Shown: positions 1 through 7,874 of the stretch, piece after piece
Layout: every line of letters starts with the position of its first letter
How positions within the stretch are numbered: position 1 is the stretch's first letter
From: Bacteroidales bacterium
Lineage (GTDB): Bacteria; Bacteroidota; Bacteroidia; Bacteroidales; PUMT01
Direction of reading: 5' to 3'
Length of the DNA stretch: 34,327 nucleotides
Assembly: GCA_007133565.1 (NCBI GenBank)
Contig: SLMM01000059.1
Location: 1-34,327, forward strand
The notes under the pieces: model-generated
The model's input: the letters and a program-made list of their open reading frames with translations, nothing else
Database searches by the model: none
Told to the model about the DNA's origin: nothing
Program-made: the position numbers and the translations under genes

Positions 1-376
1 GACCGGTACAGAATACGGCGAGTTTTGTCCCTTTATCATCTGTAATATTAAGATGGTTCCTGAAAAACAGGTAAACTATTGATGCACCGAAAAAACCTCC
101 CAGTAACTGGGCTGTTATGTAGCCCGGAACAAGTGCCCATTCAAACATCCCTGCAAAAGCAAACCCGAAGGTGACAGCGGGATTAATATGCGCACCCGAG
201 TGTGGTCCGGCAATTACAACCCCAAGGAATACTCCCAGGCCCCAGCCGATAGTAATGACCACCCAGCCGGCACCATGACTTTTTGTATCCTTTAATACCG
301 TATTGGCAACAACACCATCCCCCATCAGTACCAGGACGGCTGTACCGATAAATTCATAAAGATAAACTGTATCCAT
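1..376 (-). CDS. glpF: Glycerol uptake facilitator (aquaporin/MIP family), C-terminus cut off by window edge
   Basis: This is the first ~125 residues of an inner-membrane MIP-family channel that lets glycerol diffuse into the cell. The frame starts at the ATG at 376 and runs off the left edge. The N-terminus reads MDTVYLYEFIGTAVLVLMGD, which is typical of GlpF. The first pore signature, SGAHINPAVT, follows, and membrane-like segments flank it. A second NPA box would lie outside the window. The gene is last in a minus-strand series glpD, glpK, glpF, 113 bp after glpK, so it is probably co-transcribed with them. Glycerol specificity is inferred mainly from the neighbouring kinase and dehydrogenase. 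The half-protein alone cannot separate GlpF from a water-selective aquaporin. Confidence 0.93.
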   Translation of the reverse strand, partial: MDTVYLYEFIGTAVLVLMGDGVVANTVLKDTKSHGAGWVVITIGWGLGVFLGVVIAGPHSGAHINPAVTFGFAFAGMFEWALVPGYITAQLLGGFFGASIVYLFFRNHLNITDDKGTKLAVFCTG

Positions 377-457
377 AATTAAGGTTAATGAAATTGGTTA
401 TTGGTTTTAATCAAAATGTTTTGTATGGTTTATGGCTGACCGCGGATAATCCAGACT

Positions 458-475
458 AACCTGATGCAACAGGTT
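458..475 (-). other. Small stem-loop in the glpK-glpF spacer
   Basis: A perfect 6-bp stem (AACCTG / CAGGTT) with a 6-nt loop lies 15 nt after the glpK stop in the transcribed direction. No U-tract follows, so it does not look like an intrinsic terminator. It could stabilise or process the mRNA between glpK and glpF, but it may also be chance. Confidence 0.3.
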
Positions 476-489
476 TTGACCGGCAGGTC

Positions 490-1980
490 TCAGTCTGACC
501 ATGACCTTGCCCTTTTGACTGCATCCAGCCATCTTGATCTCAGCTTCGCGGCTGTTTCCCTGCTCATCTCACCGGCAAACTCCCTGTCGACGATCCACTT
601 CTTTTTAAGGTCATCAATATTATCCCAGTAACCAGTTGCCAGTCCCGCAAGATATGCAGCACCCAGTGCAGTTGTCTCCGCAATTTCCGGACGTACCACG
701 GGGATGCCGAGGATATCGGCCTGAAACTGCATCAGCATGTTGTTTGCCACAGCCCCTCCGTCAACCCTGAGTTCTTTGATATCCAACCCTGTATCTTTCT
801 TCATTACATCAAGCACATCCATTGTCTGATAAGCTATACCCTCAAGGGCTGCCCTTGCAACATGCCCCCTGTTAGTACCACGGCTGATCCCCACAAGCAA
901 TCCCCGCGCGTACTGGTCCCAGTAAGGTGCGCCCATCCCCGTAAAAGCCGGTACGAAATAGACATCTCCGTTATCATCAACGCTCGCAGCAAGTTTTTCA
1001 ACCTCAGCCGATGATCCGATTATCCCCAAACCATCACGAAGCCACTGCACAACCGCACCAGCAATAAAAATGCTGCCTTCGAGGGCATAATTAACCCGGT
1101 CGCCGATCTTCCAGGCTACAGTAGTTACCAGGTTGTTTTTTGAAATAAATGGTTTATCACCTGTATTAAGCAATATGAAGCAGCCAGTACCATAGGTATT
1201 TTTGACCATGCCCTCATCAACGCACATCTGGCCAAACATGGCGGCCTGCTGGTCTCCGGCTATCCCGGCTATGGGTACCTTTGATGCAAAAAAGGTAGTA
1301 TTGGTATGATCATAAACCTCGCTTGAACTTTTTACTTCCGGAAGCATACTTCTTGGTATATCAAGAAGAGCAAGCAATTCATCATCCCACTTCAGGGTAT
1401 TAATATTGAAAAGCATGGTGCGGCTTGCATTGGTAACGTCGGTGATATGGGTACGGCCCTGTGTAAGTTTCCAAACCAGCCAGCTGTCCACCGTACCGAA
1501 TGCCAGTTCACCCTTTTCGGCCCTTTCCCTTGCCCCGTCAACATTGTCGAGAATCCACCTTACTTTTGTGCCGCTGAAATAAGCATCAATTACAAGACCG
1601 CTCTTTTCCCTTATCATCTCAGCATGTCCCTCCTCCCTCAGCCGGTCGCACAATCCCGATGTCCTCCTGTCCTGCCACACAATTGCGTTATATACGGGAT
1701 CGCCGGTTCTCCTGTCCCATACAATTGCTGTTTCTCTCTGGTTTGTTATTCCGATGGCTGCAACCGCCTTACCGTTAATACCTGCCTTTGAGATTGCTTC
1801 GGCTGCAACAGCAACCTGAGATGACCATATTTCGCCCGGATCATGTTCTACCCACCCGGGCCTGGGGAAAATCTGGGTAAATTCCTTTTGCGCAACGCTA
1901 CGTATTTTACCTTTCTTGTCAAACAGAAGAGCTCTTGAACTTGTAGTGCCCTGATCAAGGGCAAGAATGTAATTTTCCAT
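490..1980 (-). CDS. glpK: Glycerol kinase
   Basis: Cytoplasmic FGGY-family kinase that phosphorylates glycerol with ATP to sn-glycerol 3-phosphate, trapping glycerol that enters through GlpF. The 496-residue length is normal for GlpK. The N-terminal phosphate-binding loop DQGTTSSRA lies near residues 9-17. [24 protein letters not shown] and [10 protein letters not shown] follow, then [10 protein letters not shown] in the middle and the C-terminal FGGY stretch [20 protein letters not shown]. These motifs separate it well from xylulokinase or gluconokinase relatives. It sits between glpD (40 bp upstream) and glpF (113 bp downstream) on the same strand. The start ATG at 1980 gives the family-typical [13 protein letters not shown] beginning. 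Confidence 0.97.
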   Translation of the reverse strand: MENYILALDQGTTSSRALLFDKKGKIRSVAQKEFTQIFPRPGWVEHDPGEIWSSQVAVAAEAISKAGINGKAVAAIGITNQRETAIVWDRRTGDPVYNAIVWQDRRTSGLCDRLREEGHAEMIREKSGLVIDAYFSGTKVRWILDNVDGARERAEKGELAFGTVDSWLVWKLTQGRTHITDVTNASRTMLFNINTLKWDDELLALLDIPRSMLPEVKSSSEVYDHTNTTFFASKVPIAGIAGDQQAAMFGQMCVDEGMVKNTYGTGCFILLNTGDKPFISKNNLVTTVAWKIGDRVNYALEGSIFIAGAVVQWLRDGLGIIGSSAEVEKLAASVDDNGDVYFVPAFTGMGAPYWDQYARGLLVGISRGTNRGHVARAALEGIAYQTMDVLDVMKKDTGLDIKELRVDGGAVANNMLMQFQADILGIPVVRPEIAETTALGAAYLAGLATGYWDNIDDLKKKWIVDREFAGEMSRETAAKLRSRWLDAVKRARSWSD

Positions 1981-2020
1981 GTTTTATCGGGTTTTTGATT
2001 GGCAATATAGTGTTTTTGAA

Positions 2021-3613
2021 TTATTTTTCCTTATCATCAGAAATCATCGACGGAAGGTAGTTTCTGGTAACCTCTTCATATGAGTTTACCTGCTCCCTGA
2101 CCCATTGCTCATCCTTACCAAGCTCCGCTGCCATGATCTCTGCTGTTGCATCTGCTATCCTTAGGCTTTCAGCTGCATCAAGCAACTGACAGCGGGTCCT
2201 TCGCGACAGGACATCTTCGACAGTTACCGCCATCTCCTCCCTTACAGCCATTACAACCTGTATTTTCTTTAAGAACAGGCTTCTGCTGAGGTATTCATCC
2301 AGTGCAGGGTTTTCTCTTGCCAGGTCAGCCAAAGCTTTCCTGTCGGCCCCATAATAGTACCACGGATCATTAAAATCCACACCCTCCTCATATCCTCTTA
2401 TCTTCATATGCTTTGTAACCGATTTTGTACGCGGCCACCTGTTAACCTTTTCGGCCCGGGAGACCATGTCCTGAGCCATCTTTCTGAAGGTGGTCCATTT
2501 GCCCCCGATCATGGTCATCAGTCCGCTGGAAGAAACAATAATCCTATGGCTGCGCGATATCTCCCTGGTCTTCTTTCCATTTGAGTTTTTTGCAGCAGCA
2601 AGGGGTCTGAGGCCTGCAAACATACTAAGTACATCACTTCTTTGCGGCGCTTTTTCAAGATACCTGCCGGCAGTTGTCAGAATGAAATCAATTTCTTCCT
2701 CAAGTGCAACAGGTTCGAGAGAGGGCCTTTCGACAGGAGTATCGGTGGTTCCTATCACCACCTTGCCGTGCCATGGTACCGCAAAAAGAACCCTTCCATC
2801 ATCAGTTTTTGGTATCATCACAGCGTCGTCACCAGGCAGGAACGACCTACTCACGACCAGGTGAATTCCCTGGCTCGGACGCATTGTAGGTTCCATTTCC
2901 GGTTTGTCCATTCTCATGATCTCGTCGGCAAACACCCCTGTTGCATTTATCAATACCCTTCCTCCTATTTCATATTCCTTGCCGGCAATCATATCCCGTG
3001 CCCTGACCCCTGTAATCCTGCCGGCTTTATCTTTAAGCAGTCCCTCGACAGGCATATAGTTAACGGCAACCGCGCCGTAATCTGCAGCAGTCTGCAGCAC
3101 ATTTACCGCAAGCCTGGCATCATCAAACTGGCCGTCATGATAAAGTATCCCTGCTGTAAGCTTATTCCTTGTTACTGAAGACACCCGCTGCAAGACCTCC
3201 TTTTTTGGTATCCTTCTTGACCTGCCCATACTGTAGCGTCCGGCCATCAGGTCATATACCGTAAGTCCGGCAGTATAGAGAAATTCGTCAAACCAGCCGA
3301 AGGCCGGAATAACGAATGTCTGGTTCCTTACAAGGTGCGGCGCATTGTGAAGGAGTCTGCCGCGCTCAACACATGCCTCTCTAACCAGCAAAACATCCCC
3401 CTGAGCCAGATATCTCACCCCGCCATGTACAAGTTTGGTGCTCTTGCTGGATGTGGATTTTACAAAATCTGACTTTTCCAGCAATACAACCGAATATCCT
3501 CTGCTGGCGGCCTCAAGGGCAATACCTATTCCGGAAGCTCCGCCACCTGCAATAATAAAGTCGAAATGCTTGTTATCCCCATCAAGCCTTTCCAGCATTA
3601 AATCTCTTCTCAT
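2021..3613 (-). CDS. glpD: FAD-dependent glycerol-3-phosphate dehydrogenase
   Basis: Oxidises sn-glycerol 3-phosphate to dihydroxyacetone phosphate and passes electrons through FAD to the respiratory quinone pool, at the inner face of the membrane. The Rossmann FAD-binding loop IIAGGGASGIGIALEAASRG is near residues 20-40. The family signature STSSKSTKLVHGGVRYLAQG follows, and GTTDTPVE and a C-terminal helical domain are further on. The 530-residue length fits the GlpA/GlpD family. It is the first gene of the minus-strand glp series and is divergent from the DeoR-type repressor across 281 bp. No membrane-anchor subunit (GlpB) or GlpC gene is nearby, so a stand-alone GlpD role is more likely than an anaerobic GlpABC complex. 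Confidence 0.95.
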   Translation of the reverse strand: MRRDLMLERLDGDNKHFDFIIAGGGASGIGIALEAASRGYSVVLLEKSDFVKSTSSKSTKLVHGGVRYLAQGDVLLVREACVERGRLLHNAPHLVRNQTFVIPAFGWFDEFLYTAGLTVYDLMAGRYSMGRSRRIPKKEVLQRVSSVTRNKLTAGILYHDGQFDDARLAVNVLQTAADYGAVAVNYMPVEGLLKDKAGRITGVRARDMIAGKEYEIGGRVLINATGVFADEIMRMDKPEMEPTMRPSQGIHLVVSRSFLPGDDAVMIPKTDDGRVLFAVPWHGKVVIGTTDTPVERPSLEPVALEEEIDFILTTAGRYLEKAPQRSDVLSMFAGLRPLAAAKNSNGKKTREISRSHRIIVSSSGLMTMIGGKWTTFRKMAQDMVSRAEKVNRWPRTKSVTKHMKIRGYEEGVDFNDPWYYYGADRKALADLARENPALDEYLSRSLFLKKIQVVMAVREEMAVTVEDVLSRRTRCQLLDAAESLRIADATAEIMAAELGKDEQWVREQVNSYEEVTRNYLPSMISDDKEK

Positions 3614-3750
3614 AATTATTCTGTATTGACACTGTCTGCTTATTTCGTTTTGTTTCTAATTGCAACACCCACCCTTAGTCCCTGTTTTAAAAGCTATTAG
3701 TGACATTTAAGATGTATGTTATAATTGCAATAATACAAAATAATTACTTA

Positions 3751-3866
3751 TTTCGAAACTTTTCGCAACTCAAGTATTTCATTTTGCTCCCAACTAATTG
3801 CTTTTCTTTACAAATCTTACCTGAAATGCTCCATGCAGTTACAGGCACCTTGATTAATTCGAAATT
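3751..3866. promoter_or_regulatory. Candidate GlpR-type operator sites in the divergent glp / deoR intergenic region
   Basis: Short TTTCG/CGAAA-centred palindromes cluster in the spacer between glpD and the repressor gene: TTTCGAAA at 3751-3758, TTTTCG at 3760-3765 and AATTCGAAATT at 3857-3867, plus a lone TTTCG at 3643-3647 near glpD. TTCG-type half-sites are known for GlpR of the DeoR family. The 3857 site falls between the -33 and -7 elements of the proposed repressor promoter, where binding would block its own transcription. The region is AT-rich, so chance matches are possible. Confidence 0.35.
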
Positions 3867-3880
3867 TGATGCTAATTTTG
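3849..3880 (+). promoter_or_regulatory. Bacteroidota-type promoter of the DeoR-family repressor
   Basis: The -7 element TAATTTTG (3873-3880) matches TAnnTTTG exactly. A one-mismatch -33 element CTTG (3849-3852) lies 20 bp upstream, which is the expected spacing. Transcription would begin near 3885, only about 10 nt before the chosen ATG at 3895, so the leader would be very short. The putative AATTCGAAATT operator lies inside this promoter. Confidence 0.5.
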
Positions 3881-3894
3881 AAGAAAACAACAGC

Positions 3895-4662
3895 ATGACA
3901 GCAAGTATAGCAGAGCGGCACCAATATATACTTAACAAGCTGAGGGAACATGGTCACGTAGCTGTGGTCGATCTCAGCAGAGACTTGAAAGTTTCAGCTG
4001 TTACCATACGAAAGGATCTGAAATACCTGGAGGAGCGTAAGCTGCTCTTCAGGACCCACGGAAGCGCAACTCCAAACAACCCTTACATAAATGACAGGCC
4101 GGTAAATGAAAAAGAGAAGATCAGGGTTTCACAGAAGCAGAGAATAGCAAGATATGGTGCCGGACTGGTACAACCAAAAGACAGTATAATACTGGCCTCC
4201 GGCACTACCGTTATTGAGCTTGCCAGGCAGATTAAAGCCGATGAACAACTGACAGTGGTTACGGCTTCACTTAATGCATCGCTTCTGTTATCCAGGGATC
4301 CGCTTATTGATATCATTCAGCTTGGCGGTTTGGTAAGAAAAAGTTCATCGTCTATTGTGGGACACTACGCTGAAACACTTCTTGGGAACTTCTCCTGCAG
4401 TAAGCTTTTCCTGGGGGTTGACGGTATAGACCCCGGATACGGATTTACCACCACCAACTCGATGGAGGCGACACTCAACCAGAAGATGATTAAAGCGGCA
4501 CAGAGGGTGATAGTACTTGCAGATTCAACCAAGTTTGGCAGAAGAGGATTCAGCAGGATATGCAGTATGGATGAAGTCGATATGATCATTACCGATAATG
4601 AAGTGCCGGCAAGCTATGTTGAAAATATGGAGGAATCCGGTATTGAACTTATCATATGTTGA
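3895..4662 (+). CDS. DeoR-family transcriptional repressor (GlpR-like), probable glycerol regulon regulator
   Basis: Cytoplasmic DNA-binding repressor of the DeoR family. The N-terminal winged helix-turn-helix covers roughly residues 1-60 (SAVTIRKDLKYLEERKLLFR is the recognition part). The sugar-phosphate-sensing domain of the ISOCOT type follows, with LASGTTVIELA and the family-typical GVDGIDPGYGFTTTNSMEA and VLADSTKFG. The frame is open upstream to an ATG at 3700, but I chose 3895. It gives 255 residues, the normal family length, the HTH begins immediately after it, and an exact -7 promoter element lies just upstream. The gene is divergent from glpD-glpK-glpF, so repression relieved by glycerol 3-phosphate is the natural inference. 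The effector is not provable from sequence. Confidence 0.9.
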   Translation: MTASIAERHQYILNKLREHGHVAVVDLSRDLKVSAVTIRKDLKYLEERKLLFRTHGSATPNNPYINDRPVNEKEKIRVSQKQRIARYGAGLVQPKDSIILASGTTVIELARQIKADEQLTVVTASLNASLLLSRDPLIDIIQLGGLVRKSSSSIVGHYAETLLGNFSCSKLFLGVDGIDPGYGFTTTNSMEATLNQKMIKAAQRVIVLADSTKFGRRGFSRICSMDEVDMIITDNEVPASYVENMEESGIELIIC

Positions 4663-4667
4663 AAAAC

Positions 4668-4692
4668 AAAAGCCGGAATAATTCCGGCTTTT
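4668..4692. terminator. Bidirectional terminator hairpin between convergent genes
   Basis: A perfect 12-bp inverted repeat (arms 4668-4679 and 4681-4692, one-base centre) starts 5 bp after the repressor stop. The A-runs and T-runs are part of the arms, so each strand ends the stem with a run of U. It separates the repressor (plus) from the TonB-dependent receptor (minus, stop at 4720) and would serve both. Confidence 0.75.
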
Positions 4693-4719
4693 GCTTCACC
4701 ATTAACCCTAATAATTAAC

Positions 4720-7134
4720 CTAAAACTTGATTGAAACCCCTGAGAAAAAATGCCTGCCTGCTTGCGGGAAAAAACCATCTATGTAGCGTTCTTTTCCCTG
4801 ATAAATATAACGATAAATCCACGCATTTGTTTCAAATTTTTCATTAAAAATATTACCAACCATCAAATTTATTCCGAACTCCCCGAACCGTGAGGTTTCT
4901 ATCTTGTAACTAAATCTCAGGTCGCTGAAAAAATATGGGTTCAGCATCCTTTCCCTGCTGGCTGTGTTGTCAATAAACTGCCTGCCGACATATTTGCCGG
5001 AGAGGTTAATGCTAAAATTCTCTGTGGGATTGAGTGTTACATCGCCACCGGCAATAACCGGGGGTGAAAAAGAGAGCTCTGTCCTGCCGATATGCCTTAA
5101 TATTTGAAGCGGCTCATTATCCGGATCTTCCCAGTAATCCCAGTTATCAATATATTCGGTAAAATCAGAAATAATATTTTGACTCACTGAAAAATTAAAT
5201 CCCAACTCCAGGATTGAAGACACCCTTAGCCCGGCAAGCAACTCCAGCCCTGCACGGTAACTGTCAGGCACGTTTGTCATAACAGGTGCCCCAACATCAT
5301 TTATCTGGCCGGTAAGTACAAGCTGGTCCTTGTATTTCATATAAAACATATTGGCATTCAAATTAATATTTCGGGACCCGAAATTATACCCTGTCTCAAT
5401 GTTATCAAGACGCTCCGGCCCTGGGATTTCTCCCGGACGGGCATCCTTGAAATTGCTCCTGTTGGGCTCCCGGTGAGCTACCGAATATGATAAGTAAAGG
5501 TTTTGCCGGGAATCAATCTCGTAAAATATGCCCGCCTTGGGGTTGAAAAAATGATATTCATGATCGCGTGAAATATCTCTCAGGTCATCATCAATGCCAT
5601 CAATTGTATAGTTGATTGTTCTGTACTGGAGATCCCCATATAGATTTAAATTATCTGTCAACCTGTATTCAATTTTTCCGAATACATTAAAATCATATTT
5701 ATCCCCCCGGTTGAAATACCATTCAAAATTTTTGGGTATGTTATTTGCATATTCCGCCCAAATTATGTGGCCATAATGGTCGCCTAGATAACGGTTTGCC
5801 GCACCTCCAAACGTAAGATCATAGTTGCGGCTGCCATATCTTAATGACCAGGTCATACCGAAAAAATGGTTGTCGAGTATCTTTCTCCTGATCAGATCAC
5901 TTCTGGAAATCGTCTGGCCGGCAAGCACCAGGTTGTCCAGGCCATAATTGCCGAATCTCTGATTTTCCCTGTACTGCTCGTAATAACCATAACCTTTTGT
6001 ATAATGGAGAGCTGTATTAAGATTAAGTGACGGGGATATTTCCCGGGAATAAAATAATTGAAAATGATCCTGCTGGTAATTATCCGTTTCATTGTCATAA
6101 TAGACGGTCTCCCCCTCTTCGTTGGTGTAGCTTCCAATACCATTATAACGCCGGTCAATATCAAGCATGTAGGAGGGAACTCCGTCCCAGGCCTGGTAGG
6201 TGATTTCCTTGCCTGAAAACACGTTTACCTTAAGCAGGCTGTTTTCACTGTGCATTGCCCCTGAAAGGAAAAATGATTTCAGATCCGAACTTGCTCTATC
6301 AATATAGCCATCAGAAGTAATTCTCGAAAGCCGGGCATCAAATGTAAACCTTTCATTAATCATACCTGAGCCGAGCCGGACTGTATTTCTCAGAGAATTG
6401 AAGGAGCCGGCGGAAGCCACTATCTCTCCGTAAGGATCAGGAGCTACTGTTTTAGTCTGAAGGTTTATACTGGCTCCAAAAGCCCCCGCGCCATGTGATG
6501 AAGTTCCCACTCCCCTCTGAATTTGAACATTATCAACTGACGAAGCCAGATCAGGCATATTAACCCACCATACTCCGTGAGACTCGGGATCGTTAAGGGG
6601 GATGCCGTTAACCGTAATATTTATCCTGTTCATGTCAGAGCCCCTGATCCTGAAGCTGGTATAGCCAATCCCTGCTCCTGCATCTGAGGATGCAACAAAC
6701 GAAGGGGTCAAATTAAGTATAAAAGGAATATCCTGACCGAAATCTCTTTCCTCAATCTCGGCCCTGCTGACATCTGTAAATGCAACAGGCACCCTTGAAT
6801 GAGCCCTTGTTGCTGATACAATAACCTCCTCGGCCAGGTAGGCAAGCCTCGGGAGTATTATCTCCAGATCTTTGTCTCCGCTTACATCAACATCAATAAA
6901 CCGGGTTTCATAACCCATATGTGAAACCCTGAGCACATAATTACCATAGCTGACATGCAGCCGGAAAACACCATCTGCATTGGTTGCTGTCCCGTAATAG
7001 GAACCATCAATCAGAACATTTGCCCCAATCAAGAGATTGCCGTCCTGGTTTTTAACTGTGCCGGTAATTACCGGATTTGCAAAAGTTGATAAACAAACCA
7101 ATTGCAATACAAGCAGGCCAATTACCTTGTACAT
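4720..7134 (-). CDS. TonB-dependent outer-membrane receptor under TPP riboswitch control, probable thiamine importer
   Basis: Outer-membrane beta-barrel that takes up a scarce ligand using TonB energy. A signal peptide covers about residues 1-19. A CarboxypepD_reg-like beta-sandwich (about 22-105, VITGTVKNQDGNLLIGANV) is typical of Bacteroidota receptors. The plug follows (about 108-225), with IPFILNLTPSFV, FRIRGSDMNRINITVNGIPL and VDNVQIQRGVGTSSHGAGAFG. The rest is barrel, ending in an aromatic-rich strand with a terminal F (HFFSGVSIKF). The 804 residues appear complete. The ligand is inferred from the TPP riboswitch in its leader, since Bacteroides thiamine receptors are regulated this way. 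No pnuT-like transporter or thiamine kinase gene is adjacent, so it appears to be a single-gene unit. Siderophore or other ligands cannot be excluded from the protein alone. Confidence 0.93.
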   Translation of the reverse strand: MYKVIGLLVLQLVCLSTFANPVITGTVKNQDGNLLIGANVLIDGSYYGTATNADGVFRLHVSYGNYVLRVSHMGYETRFIDVDVSGDKDLEIILPRLAYLAEEVIVSATRAHSRVPVAFTDVSRAEIEERDFGQDIPFILNLTPSFVASSDAGAGIGYTSFRIRGSDMNRINITVNGIPLNDPESHGVWWVNMPDLASSVDNVQIQRGVGTSSHGAGAFGASINLQTKTVAPDPYGEIVASAGSFNSLRNTVRLGSGMINERFTFDARLSRITSDGYIDRASSDLKSFFLSGAMHSENSLLKVNVFSGKEITYQAWDGVPSYMLDIDRRYNGIGSYTNEEGETVYYDNETDNYQQDHFQLFYSREISPSLNLNTALHYTKGYGYYEQYRENQRFGNYGLDNLVLAGQTISRSDLIRRKILDNHFFGMTWSLRYGSRNYDLTFGGAANRYLGDHYGHIIWAEYANNIPKNFEWYFNRGDKYDFNVFGKIEYRLTDNLNLYGDLQYRTINYTIDGIDDDLRDISRDHEYHFFNPKAGIFYEIDSRQNLYLSYSVAHREPNRSNFKDARPGEIPGPERLDNIETGYNFGSRNINLNANMFYMKYKDQLVLTGQINDVGAPVMTNVPDSYRAGLELLAGLRVSSILELGFNFSVSQNIISDFTEYIDNWDYWEDPDNEPLQILRHIGRTELSFSPPVIAGGDVTLNPTENFSINLSGKYVGRQFIDNTASRERMLNPYFFSDLRFSYKIETSRFGEFGINLMVGNIFNEKFETNAWIYRYIYQGKERYIDGFFPQAGRHFFSGVSIKF

Positions 7135-7183
7135 AGATAAAAGTTTTTGGTTAGACTTATAATTGCAATGAGGTGATCTTGCT

Positions 7184-7258
7184 TATTCCCTACACCGGCA
7201 TTACCCGGATCAGGTTCAAAGGGTATGATCTCAGCCCGATATATTAAGGCACCCCATT
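7184..7258 (-). ncRNA. TPP (thi-box) riboswitch
   Basis: Read on the minus strand, the leader of the receptor gene contains the conserved thi-box elements in order: GGGGTGCC (7248-7255), GGCTGAGA (7229-7236), ACCCTTTGAACCTGATC (7208-7224), CCGGGTAATGCCGG and the closing GTAGGGA. These form the P1-P5 thiamine-pyrophosphate aptamer, with CUGAGA in the pyrimidine-sensor helix. The aptamer ends about 50 nt before the receptor ATG. I see no terminator hairpin in that interval, so control of translation initiation is more likely than attenuation. It is the main clue to the receptor's ligand. Confidence 0.96.
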
Positions 7259-7268
7259 ATAGATCCTG

Positions 7269-7276
7269 TAAAATTA
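7269..7276 (-). promoter_or_regulatory. Possible -7 box for the riboswitch-receptor transcript
   Basis: On the minus strand TAATTTTA differs from TAnnTTTG only at the last base. It lies about 14 nt ahead of the aptamer and downstream of the thioredoxin terminator. A T-run with TTTT sits roughly 20 bp further upstream in place of a clean TTTG. The position is right, but the match is imperfect. Confidence 0.3.
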
Positions 7277-7290
7277 ATAAATCTTTCGGT

Positions 7291-7319
7291 AAAAAAAACA
7301 ACCGGCCGAATGACCGGTT
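7291..7319 (-). terminator. Intrinsic terminator of the thioredoxin gene
   Basis: On the minus strand, 16 nt after the thioredoxin stop, a 6-bp stem (AACCGG / CCGGTT, arms 7314-7319 and 7300-7305) with an 8-nt loop is followed by GTTTTTTTT. This is a classical Rho-independent terminator. It separates thioredoxin transcription from the riboswitch-controlled receptor. Confidence 0.8.
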
Positions 7320-7334
7320 ATCCAGGTGTCAGGA

Positions 7335-7700
7335 TCAAGATTGTTTTTCAACCGAAAGAACTTCCCTGAAAGCTTTTTCGAATGTCTCCTTGGGCAGGGC
7401 TCCCTGTGCCATTTGAGGCATACCTTCCATTGGAACAAAAAGTAACGAGGGTATGCTCTGTATACCGAATACTCCTGCCAGTTCCCTCTCTTTTTCGGTG
7501 TCAACCTTGTAAATGTTAAGTTTCCCGCTGTATTCACCGGCAAGTTCTTCCAGAATAGGGGCAACCATTTTACACGGCTGGCACCAATCGGCGTAAAAAT
7601 CAATAACACACGGCGTATCTCCCTGGTATTTCCAATCCTTGTTGTTTTCGTAGTCAAAAATCTTTTCCTTAAAAGTCTCCAAAGTCAGATGCTCAATCAT
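7335..7700 (-). CDS. trxA: Thioredoxin
   Basis: Small cytoplasmic dithiol-disulfide oxidoreductase of 121 residues. The active site WCQPCK (near residues 40-45) is a variant of the common WCGPCK with Gln after the first Cys. It is preceded by VIDFYADW and followed by VAPILEELA. The cis-proline loop SIPSLLFV lies further on, before a C-terminal helix. No signal peptide or membrane segment is visible, which argues against a periplasmic TlpA/ResA-type protein. The ~15-residue N-terminal extension before the core is common in Bacteroidota thioredoxins. The gene has its own terminator and appears to be transcribed alone. The redox partner, probably thioredoxin reductase, is not in the window. Confidence 0.93.
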   Translation of the reverse strand: MIEHLTLETFKEKIFDYENNKDWKYQGDTPCVIDFYADWCQPCKMVAPILEELAGEYSGKLNIYKVDTEKERELAGVFGIQSIPSLLFVPMEGMPQMAQGALPKETFEKAFREVLSVEKQS

Positions 7701-7832
7701 TACTTTAAAATTTTGATAGTTAATTTTTTCATAATTATTTAAACATATAAATATTCTACAACCACATATTGGACAAAAAACGTTCCAAATGCCAATTTGT
7801 TCACATTATAATATATAATGCCCAAATATTGT

Positions 7833-7840
7833 AATTTTGT
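7833..7840 (+). promoter_or_regulatory. -7 promoter box ahead of the CCA-adding enzyme gene
   Basis: TAATTTTG matches TAnnTTTG exactly. Transcription would start about 6 nt later, giving a leader of roughly 30 nt to the ATG at 7875. No TTTG lies at the ideal -33 distance; the nearest is at 7796-7799. The box falls inside the open frame upstream of 7875, which supports the later start. Confidence 0.45.
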
Positions 7841-7874
7841 CATATCAAAGTCAATATTTGTCATAAAAGGTCAA

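Noticed and set aside
2490-3178. Long open frames on the plus strand across glpD
   Set aside because: They are opposite-strand shadows of a well-conserved gene, with low-complexity composition and no domain.
3700-3894. N-terminal extension of the DeoR-family regulator to the ATG at 3700
   Set aside because: It would add 65 residues unlike the family and would run across the regulatory palindromes and an exact promoter box; the HTH begins at 3895.
7274-7657. Alternative-frame 127-aa reading frame over thioredoxin
   Set aside because: It overlaps trxA on the same strand in another frame, is rich in Arg/Trp/Pro, and extends into the terminator.
7818-7874. N-terminal extension of the CCA-adding enzyme to the ATG at 7818
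   Set aside because: The 19 extra residues are not family-like and cover the TAATTTTG promoter element.
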